DNA of 64,000 nt from Liolophura sinensis (Eukaryota > Mollusca > Polyplacophora > Chitonida > Chitonidae), in the NCBI RefSeq assembly GCF_032854445.1, contig NC_088306.1, positions 18,075,764 through 18,139,763 on the forward strand. The letters are read 5' to 3'. Under the pieces are notes generated by a model. The model was not told the DNA's origin. It searched no databases and worked only from the letters and a program-made list of their open reading frames with translations. The position numbers and the translations under genes were made by a program. Below, in pieces: positions 1-15,494 of the stretch (the stretch's first letter is position 1; every line of letters starts with the position of its first letter).

Positions 1-479
1 ACAGCCTTACCAGACGGCCACTGACTACACTGCAAACAACACAGCCTTACCTGACGGCCGCTGACAAGGCTGTATGACAACACAGCTTTACCCGACGGCC
101 GCTAACAAGGCTGTATGACAACACAGCCTTACCTGACAACTGCTGACAAGGCTGTATACAACACAGTCTTACCTGACAAGGCTGTATGACAGCACAGCCT
201 TACCTGACGGCCGCTGACGAGGCTGTATGACAACACACGCTTACCTGACGGCCGCTGACGAGGCTGTATACAACACAGCCTTACAACCTGAGGTTGTATG
301 ACAACATACCCTTACCTGATGACCGCTGACAAGGCTGTATGCAACACAACCTTACCTGAAAAGGCTGTATGACAACACAGCCTTACCTGACGAGGCTGTA
401 TGACGATACAGCCTTACCTGACGAGGCCATATGACAACACAGCCTTACATGATGAGGCTGTACGACAACATAGCCTTAC
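1..479 (-). repeat. Minisatellite made of PSMD1 5' splice-site copies
   Basis: Units of about 30-42 bp, with the plus-strand core acaacacagccttacctgac followed by ggccgctgacaaggctgtatg or shortened forms, repeat about 13 times up to the left window edge. On the minus strand (the PSMD1 sense strand) most units contain CAGGTAAGG, the same junction as the real exon end at 480. About ten units keep the donor core; others are broken (ttaccagac, ttacccgac, ttacaacctg, ttacatgat). The array lies in the intron directly downstream of the exon at 480-623. Confidence 0.9.
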
Positions 480-3400
480 CTGACAGACATTGATGTAATC
501 AGCTGTGTCTAGGTTCATGTACAGCTTGGTCAGCACTCTTAACACTGTGTTCCTGAACTGACGATTCTGAATCAGGGCCATGCACACTTTGAGACTGTAT
601 GATAGCATGGCATTGATGTCATCCTGAAAGTAGAAATGAGATGCTTGAAGAGTTCATACTCACATATGATGAGCTTGTTAAAAGGTTATTCTCATAAATG
701 AGGAGCTTGTTAAAAGGTCATCCTCACAAACGAGGAAAATCAGAAGCTTGTTAAAAGGTCATCTTGACAAATGAGGAGAATTATTTATTTATTTGATTGG
801 CATTTTATTGGTATTGTACTCAAGAATATTTCACTTATATGATGACCGTCAGCATTATGGTGGGAGAAAACCAGTCAGAGCCCAAAGGGTACCCGGAGGG
901 AGTATTAAATTTATTCACCACAGGTGCACTTACTGATTTGAGGATTGCATTTTCAAACAGATCTATCCTTCTGGTCTCCAGGGCAATACCCACAGCCTAA
1001 ACAAAAAAAAAAAAAAAACATAAACACCAAGTCAAAAAACACACTCATTTTTGTTTGTATTTATTGATGTGATCAAAGAGCCAAGTGCCTGTGGAAAAAG
1101 CAGCACTTCTGCAGAATGAACTAGCGACTGTTCCCACACCTTCTGATTTACTTATTTATTTGATTTTTATTATTATTATTTGACTGCTGTTTTATGCCAG
1201 ACTCAAAAATATTTCAATTACACGAGGACAGCCAGCAGCATGCTGTGAGGTGTTTTGCGTAAACTGTATTTGTGATTTCAACGTCAATGGTTAACTTAAG
1301 GACTACTCTAATTCATCAACCTTTTTGCATATGAAACAGCAACTTTGAGAACAATTTATGCACATTTTTAATATGATATTGGAGACAAAACTACATTGGT
1401 TAGATTGGCCAATTTCAGGGCTTCAAACAAACGTATACAATTATCAGTCTACACTGACTTAAGCCTTCAGAGTAATGAATAAACACCTTGTAAACATGTG
1501 AAACAGTTGAAGAATTACAGTAGCAAGCCTTATGATAAGGTGTTGCTCACTCATCCCCTCAAGATACTAACATATTATAATCAGCTCAATTAAAAAATAT
1601 TGATTGATTGACTGAATGGTGTTTAATGTTGTGATCCAGAATGTTTCACTTATATGACCGCAGCCAAGTTCAGGGGTGGATAAAACCAGAGGGCATAATT
1701 TTCTTCATTTGGCATAGAAACATAATCTTTGTTTTAGAACTCCTTTTCATGTAAACCAGCTGACTGCCACAATACAAATATCTTGGTCATCAATTTGTTA
1801 TTAGGCAAAATACTGTTATGTTAAACTACACTTTATCCTTACTGTACCTGTTTAAACTGCCTGTCGTCAAAACAGCGCTGAAACATCCTGTTGACAATGG
1901 CCTCAAGTCGTGGATCAATCGGCTTTTGTTCATCTTCCTGAGCCTCAGCATTGCTCACCCTCAGTTTGGTGTAGAAGTCTATACACTTAGCTGAAACACA
2001 TCAGGAACACTTATTTATCTGACCAGAGTTTTATACCACAATTCTAGAATTTTTCACTTGCACAATTTTTTTTTTGGTTTAATAATACCTTTAAAAAGTT
2101 AGAGATATCATTTATTTATAAACACATTATACTGTCTATTATAAACATTATATAAATATAAATATAAACATACAAACATTATATTGTCTACTATAAACAC
2201 CACCATGTAAATTCCACTGAAAATCTGCTATGTCACAAGCTTTAGCCACACAAGCAGACTTCTGTCAGTTGTCTGCAACTGTTATGTGCAACTATATCTA
2301 ATGTGCGACAAAATCTGGTAATATAGCAAAACGTGCAATTTTACTTCCTGTTCTTCATAGCTGGTTTAGTAAGAACTCTTCAAACCAGAATATATTATAT
2401 TATCTTGTTCACATTTTTGTTATTCCTAACAAGCTAATCATCCACAAATGATCGTTTTCTTTTGTTTCTGCTTGAAGTCACTCTGATCATTATTAAAAAT
2501 ATGTGTCTGAAGCAGACCAGTTTCTATGCCAACAGATACATATCCAGGTGCAGCCTCACTGAAAAACATTTGGGCGTGTCCTTGTTTAGGATTGAACACC
2601 CATGTTTCAGTTAGACATCAAACATCCTAACCGCGTAATCCTCACATTATGCACGTGCACAGGTATGTTCTTGAAATGCATCAAATACATACTGCATATA
2701 CAGCACCAATATAACATTACATGCAGGTGCCGAAATGTTCACATTACAATTAATCGAATTCGATGGACTCATGAACTTAAAAGGTTACACCAGAAATTTT
2801 TGGCAAGGACTCCATATTCATTAATCAAATCAGATTTTCTCTATTTGCCAATGATAGCTTAAATTATTGTCTAATACTGTACCTGCACGTAACAGTTTTA
2901 GTGGTAAAATGATTATCAAGTTTGAGAAAAGTTATAAAGCAACTGGCATTATATATTGTATGAACTTTATCACAGATTCTGAACCTTAACGTGCACGGAG
3001 AGACTGGTATTTTGTAAAAGGTAACTGTTAGGCATATTTTAAAGTAAATGCCAAAAATCTCCGGTACAGTCTCTTCTATAATGCAATGCCCTCTTTCCAT
3101 AACAACATGTACATGTACATCCCTTACCAATGATTGTTTCCACGTATTCAGATGTATCATTAACATCGAACAGATCACCAGCCCCCAGGGCATATGTCAG
3201 CGATTCCTCAAATGCCCCTAAATGGTAGTAGACCTTTGAGGCAACCAGAGCAGCCAGTTCACGGAATTTAAAGGTCTCATCCTCATACAATACCTCTCTG
3301 AGGAACACAAATCAATCATAATCACTAACTAGATATGTACAGCTAATATTACCACAGTTATTAAGTGTTCTCTGACAAAATTCAGGATTACTAGTAGATA

Positions 3401-5929
3401 AATTGGTTATATTTATTTATTTATTTGATTGGTGTTTTACACCGTACTCAAGAATATTTCACTTATACGACGACGGCCAGTATTATGGTGGGTGGAAACT
3501 GGGCAGAGCCCGAGGGAAACCCACGACCATCCGCAGATTACTGACAGACCTAAACTGGTTATGAGCTAAAAAAAAAATTGTCATTATCATAGAAACATAT
3601 TTCTTACATACTTGACACAATAAGATTAAATATAATCTTTGTATTTTTCAATCTCTTTAAAAGTTAATTTGGCAGCGGGTCATGCATTGTGATTAGGCTT
3701 ATATATATTCAAATTTTTGAAAGTCAAAAAAAATTCAAAAAAATTTGGAATGCGTAAATTACTTGTAGGAATCAGTATGATTTCATTTTATATCCAGCAA
3801 AAGTAAAAATTGGGAAATACTTATGATTATGAATTATAAGAGGATGCAATCTGAATAAAAGACACTTCAGCTAGCATGTTCTTAAATGATCTTTTAAGAT
3901 GTAAATTAAGCAAACTTGCATTTTGTCCACTGTTTCAGAAATCTCAGCCCAGAACACTCCCACAATCTTGTTTAGCTTTTCAAGGGCAAACACCTAAAAC
4001 AAAAAAAACACCTCAGTAAGTTCACATTTGAATTAATTCGCACCGATTGATTGACAAACACGTTAACATGTATTTTCATCTGTTTTTATCTGGCCAGGGT
4101 CTGATCTCGGGCATTTTTTCCAGCTCATGAAAAGGGATTAGGGGGTCACAAGTTTGGGATCTCAAAGGATCATTTTTTTTGTTATTAGCATATATAAAAA
4201 TAAAAACTGACCGCTTTGTGAATCAAAAGGGTGCCCAACCTATTCTGCTAGATCCAGAATAATAAATCCAAAGACTTTTGAAACACTGTAAAATGGTACT
4301 TCAATTTTTAGCAAAACATAATCATATCCTGATCAATGGCAATGCTTTACCTTAAGCTGGGGCTCTGGTTCATCCAGTAATGATATTACTCCAGCTGAAA
4401 CAAAGCAGAAGAATCAGACAGGAGTATTCACAAAACAAGAACAAGTTACTTGTCTGCCTTGACAAAAACCCTTCCTCAGCTTAACATCAGTGCCATGTAA
4501 CTGCCTGAAAAATCTAGGCACATCGATTTCAGTTTTAAAAGCATTCTCTCTATTGTCATTCAAGTCCCATAACATCCATGTTTTGGGGGTGTTTTTTGGT
4601 CATATTAACGACAAGAAGTTTGATGGTACCAAACTGCCTGCTAACCACCTAAATGCAGTGCAGACATGGTGTATATAGAACTTGATATCCAGTACCCAAC
4701 ATTGCACACCTTAACCATAAACTGGCAATGATATCATCTTCATCACAATTCAAACTCATGGTACCAAGAGCGGAAGATGTTTTGTGAAGACAACATGGTG
4801 ACAAGTCGCCTGTCTATGGTGGGAACTTAATCGACTGCAGGATCCTCTTCTCAAATGTTCATAGTGAAAGGTAACCCCAGGTGGCTACTTCAACTCCTCT
4901 TTTTATATTGAGCTAAACAATGGCTGCAGTCCAAACCAGGTGTCACCTTTGCCTCCAGGTAAATCGCCCACACATGCGTACTATGTGCCACTATTCTCTA
5001 ATGTGAGTCTTGAAACTCATGTGGCTGCGCCACTCGAATAAGTTAAATATTTGCAACTAACATAATAATAATTTCCAGTGATTATCAGCTGTTCTTCTCT
5101 AATGTCGTCTACTGGTGTTCATTTCCCTATACCTTCCTATGTTATCTTTCACCAGTTGTCTGCTAGCCACTGCTGGTGACTTTATTTATTTATTTATTTG
5201 ATTGGTGTTTTACGCCGTACTCAAGAATATTTCACTTATACGACGGCGGCCAACATTATGGTGGGAGGAAACTGGGCACAGCCTGGGGGGAAACCCACGA
5301 CCAACCGCAGGTTGCTGGAGGACCTTCCCACATACAGCCGGAGAGGAAGCCAGCATGAGCTGGACTTGAACTCACAGTGACCGTATTGGTGAGAGGCTCC
5401 TGGGTCATTACGCTGCGCTAGCGCACTAACCAACTGAGGCACGGAAGCCCCTCCCGCGGGTGACTAGTGAAGTGCACGGATGTGCGCTGCCTTAAATAGT
5501 AAAAGTTAAGCGGTTTAGACAGACAAGTTCAGGTGGGATTTAAGTGAATGGAAAAGTGGAGAGCCTTTTGAGAACGTCACGTGATGTGTTCAAATTCCTC
5601 GATAAACAACGAATAAACTTTACAAGCAGAACTTCGATCAGATCAAATTATACTTATATACACTTTCTAAAATGAAAGAAAGGCTACCTCAAAAGCGACT
5701 GCTTAATTTCACCTCTATCAATTATTCAAAATAAAATTTGGTTAAGAGATTGATCACAGGATCTAACAGTGTCGAAAACTAAAACTTGAATAGCCCACAG
5801 TAATACAAAGGCAACAACAACAACAAACGCAAATTTAAAGTTAAATTCCAGCCAAACATAGAGGTTCAAAAGTAAATTACGCCACTGTATAGCTTTGTTC
5901 ATACCTGCAGATGTTATATTCATCCTCAT
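480..5929 (-). CDS. PSMD1: 26S proteasome non-ATPase regulatory subunit 1 (Rpn2), 5' part
   Basis: PSMD1/Rpn2 is the large scaffold subunit of the proteasome 19S base. Seven coding exons are visible on the minus strand: 5929-5905, 4394-4351, 3993-3920, 3297-3128, 1990-1848, 996-934 and 623-480. All phases agree and together they encode about 220 residues. Recognisable segments are [11 protein letters not shown] (exon 2), [19 protein letters not shown] and [20 protein letters not shown] (exon 4), [17 protein letters not shown] (exon 5), GIALETRR (exon 6) and [12 protein letters not shown] (exon 7). These belong to the N-terminal helical part; the PC-repeat toroid and C-terminus lie beyond the left edge. 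The start MRMNITSA aligns with the usual short N-terminus; either of two in-frame ATGs (5929 or 5923) could be used. Intron 3 has a GC donor. A minisatellite abuts the last visible exon. Confidence 0.95.
781..902 (-). repeat. tRNA-derived SINE, 3'-half fragment
   Basis: The AT-rich tail, tactcaagaatatttcactt and the ggtgggag block of SINE family A (see the full copy at 38201) are present in minus orientation. The tRNA-like head is missing. It lies in the intron between PSMD1 exons 6 and 7. Confidence 0.8.
1150..1250 (-). repeat. Degenerate family A SINE fragment
   Basis: The tail, a diverged gttttatgccagactcaaaa block and part of the gccagca block are recognisable; the rest has decayed. It is in a PSMD1 intron. 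Confidence 0.6.
1303..1523 (-). mobile_element. MITE-like element, family M1
   Basis: About 220 bp with imperfect terminal inverted repeats: ctactctaattcatcaacc at the left, and the reverse complement of ctactgtaattcttcaac at the right. The interior (cattggttagattgg, gggcttca) matches the inverse of the copies at 20560 and 52551. It has no coding capacity. Confidence 0.75.
1590..1700 (-). repeat. Degenerate family A SINE fragment
   Basis: A diverged tail and the blocks agaatgtttcacttatatga and gccaagttcaggggtgga resemble SINE family A. It is in a PSMD1 intron. Confidence 0.5.
2005..2072 (-). repeat. Very degenerate family A SINE tail
   Basis: Only the cttatttatctga / gttttatacca / tttttcacttg blocks remain. 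It is next to PSMD1 exon 5. Confidence 0.35.
3409..3553 (-). repeat. Family A SINE, head-truncated
   Basis: The tail to cctgacagacc block is well conserved in minus orientation; the tRNA head is absent. It is in PSMD1 intron 3. Confidence 0.85.
3918..3919 (-). other. PSMD1: GC-AG intron donor in PSMD1
   Basis: The exon ends GACAAAAT and the intron begins gcaagt. Joining here to the exon at 3297 restores DKIEVLYEDE-like coding (DKI then EVLYEDET). The nearest GT alternative, four bases downstream, shifts the frame into a stop codon, so the GC donor is required by phase. Confidence 0.85.
5181..5452 (-). repeat. Family A SINE, nearly full length
   Basis: It runs from the (TTTA)n tail to the tRNA-like head (ctgaggcacggaagcccc) in minus orientation. 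Pol III box A- and box B-like segments are present on the minus strand. A short possible target duplication, ggtgact, flanks it. It lies in PSMD1 intron 1. Confidence 0.9.
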
Positions 5930-5952
5930 CTTGGCGAAATGGAATTTAACAT
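5926..5952 (-). promoter_or_regulatory. uORF overlapping the PSMD1 start codon
   Basis: In the genomic sequence just 5' of the PSMD1 ATG, an upstream ATG opens an 8-codon frame. Its TGA overlaps the main ATG in the arrangement ATGA. It matters only if the mRNA starts upstream of 5952, which the sequence cannot show. Confidence 0.4.
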
Positions 5953-6061
5953 ATGATGTAAACCTTCTTGTCACTGTTGCGAGTGATTGCCACAACTAAA
6001 AACAAGCATGACAAGCAAATAGTGACGGAAGCATGAATGGGTATAACGAATAGCGAGTTGG

Positions 6062-6580
6062 ATGGATCTGAAGAAAATACGGCATACGGACTTTTTCTCG
6101 GTAGGTTTTAACTTTCATTTCAGCTGCCTTAACAGGTTACTGCACTTATTCTTCTCACATTTTTCGTATATTTTCTTATACTGTACACGTTTTCTATTGA
6201 TACAATCTAGAGATTCTTATTTTTTTGTAATACCTGGGTTTAATCATCTTTTAGCAAAGCTGTATTGGAACTGGCATGTAAAAACTAAATCTGAGCATCG
6301 CAATAAATCTAAAGACAAGGCAATAAATGTTTCCATGAATGTATATATAATGAAAAGTGTTTTCTGTGAGGTCCTTGCGGAGGACACGAATTCTCTCTTT
6401 TTTCTTTAAATGTAAAACTAACAAAAAAGCTTATCAGCTTTCTTTTTGCAGCGTAAAAATGACTTTAAACTACAGTTTTCGCAAGGCCCTAGCAGTCAGT
6501 CCGGAAATTATCTAGCCTGCTGTGTTGACGTCAACGATGATAGCTATAAAAACAAAGCCAAGCTATGTTTCATCATGTAG
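6062..6580 (+). CDS. Candidate two-exon small gene, unknown function
   Basis: An ATG at 6062 opens 13 codons (MDLKKIRHTDFFS) ending at a good donor, TCG|gtaggt (6100). At 6452, after a strong polypyrimidine acceptor (tttctttttgcag), an in-phase frame runs 42 residues to TAG at 6578-6580. The spliced product would be 55 aa, with the segments RKNDFKLQFSQGPSSQSGNY and LACCVDVND and a Lys-rich end. I do not recognise the family. It is divergent from PSMD1 with 132 bp between the start codons, a spacing that suits a shared promoter. The start context is weak (T at -3). It could be an artefact or the first exons of a longer gene. Confidence 0.3.
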
Positions 6581-7307
6581 AAAACCATACTTTTCGTTTT
6601 ATAGTATCTTTTCATGTATCTTATGAATACCCGCGGGTATAAGAAGCTTCAGTGGAAAGGACCCAAGTCGCCCTTTTCGGCAGTATGTGCATCGTGAATA
6701 TCGTGCTTGGTAGTTCACTCGTCGTGCACGGAGGTTTCCTCCACCCATATTTACAGTTTCGAGCACCTGCGAAATTATACATAACATGGAGCTAAATGGG
6801 TGAAATGCTGATTTTGCCAATTCATATAAAGCTTAAAGTACTATAAAGGTCACCGAAAGTCTATATTTAAAGGCTAGACACATTGTTTTTACTTTACCAA
6901 AATGAATTTTTACCTAAAAGCTATATTCCACAAAGACATTTTTGATTTACGTCAAAACTGAAAACGTTGTTACGCGCATTATTTACCAAAGGAAAATGAA
7001 ATTTTGACACATTTGTCTTATGATCAGTATGATGAAGTGGTCAAAACTTTAACTTGCAGGGCTCAAAAATAAATTCTAAAATCATATTTCAAATCTTTTG
7101 ATTGAAGTCAGAGCTTTCTTCGTGGAATCGGCCCCAGCACTTTAGTTACGAGTGCTGGTAATTGGCTCAGGGCAACTCTGAAATCACTGCAGAACTATGA
7201 ATACCTGACTGTCGCTATATTAGCGAAAAATTCTTCAAGTCGTCACCGGGTTAAACATTAATATAAACAACAACAACATTAAAAAAATAAATAAAAAAAT
7301 GACTAGT

Positions 7308-7428
7308 TCCCCCAGGGACTTGCTCAGTTTCCTCCCACCATGATGCTGACCGTCGTCGTATAAGTGAAATATTCTTGAGTTCGACGTAAAACAACAATCA
7401 AATAAATCAAATAAAATAAAGTATCTAA
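7308..7428 (+). repeat. Family A SINE, 3' half
   Basis: It runs from tttcctcccaccatgatgct to the tail caatcaaataaatcaaataa; the head is missing. Confidence 0.8.
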
Positions 7429-8920
7429 CTAAATTTCTTTCAGAAAGAAATAATGTTTTGTAAATAGTCTCTCCAGTGTGTGTTTATGTTGTGGTGGAAT
7501 GCGCTGGCGTTGAAGTTGACGCTTGATTCCTCCACAAGATTTGGACAGTATAGTATAATTTCTACACACGTAAATATTATATTGTTACAAGCCTTGTCCA
7601 CTATATAACTAGAACATATACAGTTGTGTTTGCTTTATACGTCAGCAACAATGCTTTTGGGTCCAAACGGCAAGGTCGTTGGAGACATATTTGCCTCCTG
7701 GGACTGCTTAATACTTTCTTTCCAAGCTCAAGAAATACCCGATAAAGTGTTTGTCAAACTAATGTCAGCAAGCTGAAGGCCTCATACTGTCATGACACAT
7801 CATGGAGAGAAATCTTTAACTCCAATGCCCGAAAGCCTGGCTGCTAAAGTGAACAAACGGCAGAATTGGTTGTAGGGTGTGGAAGATTTTACAGGGTTGT
7901 GAAGTTTTATGAGCACTTCCATTGCTCAACCATTCGGCGCCCTTGCTATATAATTGGACCAAGCGCCCGGAAAGAATATGGGTATAGCTCCTAGACCATG
8001 CAAGGGACTATCCAGCATATATAATGTAACATGGGACATTGGAACTAGGAGCTCGTCCTACGAAGCAATCGCAAACTGCACCTTGGGCCATTTCCATGAC
8101 TTACAGCGAAGAGATACGTCGCCATGGTAAATACCCTTGAGTCAGGGTCGGACAGCTTTGTAGAACAGGCCCCTGGCCATCAACAGATCTTAAATGTTGG
8201 AGAAAACAGAAAAATGACATAAAGGTCAGAAGAAAGAGTGCGAAAAGTTATTCCCAACTGTGGTCTTTCCTTATTTTTTTCCGATTTTTTCTTAAGGAGA
8301 AAGACACTTGAAATTAATTTTTGTATGGTTGGTATTTGGGACCACCTTTTGGTATTTATAGTCTTTCCTTCTCCTTTAAGAGACGCCGATCACTATAAGG
8401 CCATACCTTGTAGTTTCAGGTTTTCTGGTTTTATCCGACCAAACCTCTTTCCAGTTACAATGCTAACTACATTGTTGTTGCTGTTGTATAATCCGGGTGC
8501 TGTAGGCTGGGACCGTATGTTCGTCGTGTTGAATTAGATTTCCACGTTGGACATAAGAACAGTTGCAATGAAAGTTTAATTATAGGCGACGTATAAACTA
8601 ACACAGTATACCAGTTCAAAAGTTTCATTCATTCCCCTAGAACATTCCTTGCGTCTATCCAGCATCATTGTAAACTGTTTACATAATTCCGCATTAGTTC
8701 CATTTCTTATAGTTCCTTGGTGTCTTGTGGTGAGCGTTGGTTTGAAAGTTGGCCTTGCGATTATTGACCCGCAGCGTCGAGTTTGGTTGACGGTTGGTAT
8801 ACACATATAAATATCTGTTTGTCACCTTGAAACTGTGGTGTTCCGGTAGTACGAGTTGCAATTTCTTCCCGCAATAAACTTAGCCTATAGCTGAGGATGA
8901 ACCTTCCCGACTGCAAGGTT

Positions 8921-9170
8921 AATTCATTTATTTCATTGGTGTTTTATGCCGTATACTAAAGAATATTTCACTTCTTTGATGGCGGTCCCCACTTTGATGG
9001 AAGTAAACCGAGCACATCCCAGCGGAAGCCCAGGACCAACCGCAAGTTGCCGGCAGGTCTCACAGGAAGCCAGCATAAGCTGGACTTTCACAGCGACCAC
9101 ATTGGTGAGAGGTGCCTGGGTCATTACGCCGCGTTGGCATGGTAATCACCTCGGCCACGGAGGCACCTCA
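8921..9170 (-). repeat. Diverged family A SINE, nearly full length
   Basis: The tail, body and tRNA-like head (gcctgggtcattacgccgcg, ctcggccacggaggc) are all recognisable but have accumulated many changes. Confidence 0.8.
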
Positions 9171-9842
9171 TGGCAAGATAAATAATTCACAAATTCCCAG
9201 TCCACGACCGGGATTGAACTTGCACCGCTTGTGTCCTAATGATTTGAAGACAACCGACTTAACCATGTTCTCAACCCGCTCACGAAACTTGTTGTTAATA
9301 TCTGTACATAAGGTTACGTCTAATGTTCCTTCTTTTTCTGCCAGAAAATCGTCAAAAGCGCCAATAGCCGCCGATAATTACTTAATTAATTAAGACCCAG
9401 TAACGATACCAGGACCCTTCTTGATTAGAACACGTGCTTAGCCTCATCCACCGGTCTAAAGGAACCAGTCCAAAGCATGGATATTCTAAATATAGTGGTG
9501 CATTGAAAGGAAATAAGATCTATATATGCAGAGTATTGTAAACGTGTCGCGCTCGTTGGTGTTCACTTGATGGCAATGGTGTAGGATAATATTAATGCTT
9601 CTCCAAACACTGAAAATTATGATTGTGCATATAGAACTCAGGCTCTGTAAAAGCCTATTAAGTTCCGTGGTTTCATCAGAGTATTGCCAAGAAATTTAAA
9701 TATTCACAAATGAAATACTGTTGAATCTTCAACGATAATATATATTTTAGCTGAAAATTATTGATTCAAGTTTTTTTGGGGATATTTCTACTTTTCTCTC
9801 AGTGGTTGATGTCATCATTTTCTATACTCTGGTGCTTTGAAA

Positions 9843-10107
9843 ATTTATTTATTTGATTGGTGTTTTACGCCGTCCTCAAGAATATTTCACTTATACGACG
9901 GCCGCCAGCATTATGGTGGGAGGAAACTGGACTGAGCCCGAGGAAAACCCATGACAATCTGCAGGTTGTTGGCAGACCTTCCCACTTACGGCCGGAGAGG
10001 AAGCCAGCATGAGTTGGACTTGAACTCACAGCAACCACATTGGTGAAAGGCTCCTGGGTCATTACGCTGCGCTAGCAGGCTAACCAACTGAGCCACGGAG
10101 ACCCCTA
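9843..10107 (-). repeat. Family A SINE, full length
   Basis: All parts are present, from the ttatttgattggtgtt tail to the head ccaactgagccacggag. Confidence 0.9.
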
Positions 10108-10243
10108 AATGACAACAGCCTACAGTACTCGGTGTTCCCAGCTTTGAAAATGGTTGCCCCTCTTGTGACATTACCTACATATAAGGCCTTCTGGTGTACT
10201 TCATTAGAAGAAGGGCCTATACTTCAACCATTGGCCAAAGCAG

Positions 10244-10420
10244 TAAGAGTGCGGGCATGGCGCATTGACCCAGGAGCCTCTGGGTCAACTTTGAGGTTGC
10301 TGTTAGTTCATGCTGGCTTCGTCTCCGGCTCTATGTGGGAAATCCCACCATAATGCTGGCCAGCCTTGCCCAAGCGACATATTCTTTGAGCACGGCTTAA
10401 AACATGAATCAAATCAAATC
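10244..10420 (+). repeat. Degenerate, internally deleted family A SINE
   Basis: Contains gacccaggagcctctgggt, gttcatgctggcttcgtctc and the tail tgagcacggcttaaaac, with a deletion in the middle. Confidence 0.65.
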
Positions 10421-10508
10421 ATTTGAGAAAGTCTTCTACCATTCCCATATGACTTCTTATAGTTTCACAAAGAAATCAACAAAGAATCAAACATACATGT
10501 TGTTATTT

Positions 10509-10514
10509 TTTATT
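10509..10514 (-). terminator. SERP1: Probable SERP1 poly(A) signal
   Basis: AATAAA on the minus strand, about 590 bp 3' of the SERP1 stop codon. It is the nearest good signal I found and implies a 3' UTR of about 0.6 kb. Confidence 0.45.
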
Positions 10515-11103
10515 TCAATTTTATACATTTAAATAAAATTATTCAGAATGCCAGCAAAACAGACTGCTGACACACATACGTATTTGTCACATTTGGTAAC
10601 ATTTTCAACACAATTTGCGTAACAGCACAACGCCACTGGAATTACATGTTTTAAAATGTTACGCAAGAACTATTTAAAAAAAAAAAAATTTCAGCATTTG
10701 TTTTTCTTTTCTAATGGAGCAAGTGGAGAGCATCACTAAAATATCCCTGCATATCCTGACTAAAAGAAAACAGTGGTCTATTTGTGTGTGATGCTAAGGC
10801 CATATGAGCAACAGGTAATTCCAATTCTGGGACTTGCACATCAGAACATTGTCTGAATTGTATGTTGTTTTGAGTCCAGAGCAGAAACAATGAATTTGCG
10901 CAGCAATTCATGTGAACATGAGACATGTGCCGCTCACTGTGCAGCAGAACAAAGGTGTCCTGTATGAAGTCTGAAGTCCATTATCACCAAAATATATAGC
11001 TGAAGTCCTCTCGTAAATCCCTGTGTCTTGATCCCGAAACAAAATGTAGTCATTTTCCCCAAAAAAGTAGTGCGAATGGACACTGATGTTTTCATCAAGG
11101 GGG

Positions 11104-15494
<4,391 letters not shown>

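Larger units (their letters stand above)
6581..10508. other. Intergenic region between PSMD1 and SERP1
   Basis: I find no gene here that I can support. Besides the SINE copies listed separately, the segments at about 6600-6820, 7440-8570 and 8575-8800 have a few ORFs under 100 codons with no recognisable domains. A stretch at about 8735-8780 weakly resembles one at about 22525-22575 (ccttgcgattat core), suggesting a further low-copy repeat. Confidence 0.5.

Noticed and set aside
1-479. Possible CRISPR-like array, also considered for 24945-25715 and 46480-46680
   Set aside because: Units are directly adjacent with no unique spacers, and the window is animal nuclear DNA. They are minisatellites.
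6599-6820. 73-codon minus-strand ORF with a C..C pair after a cag acceptor-like site
   Set aside because: There is no partner exon, start context or recognisable domain. It could be a repeat remnant and is not supported as a gene.
8238-8806. Short ORFs on both strands
   Set aside because: Under 100 codons, no domains, in a stretch with dispersed-repeat similarity to about 22500.
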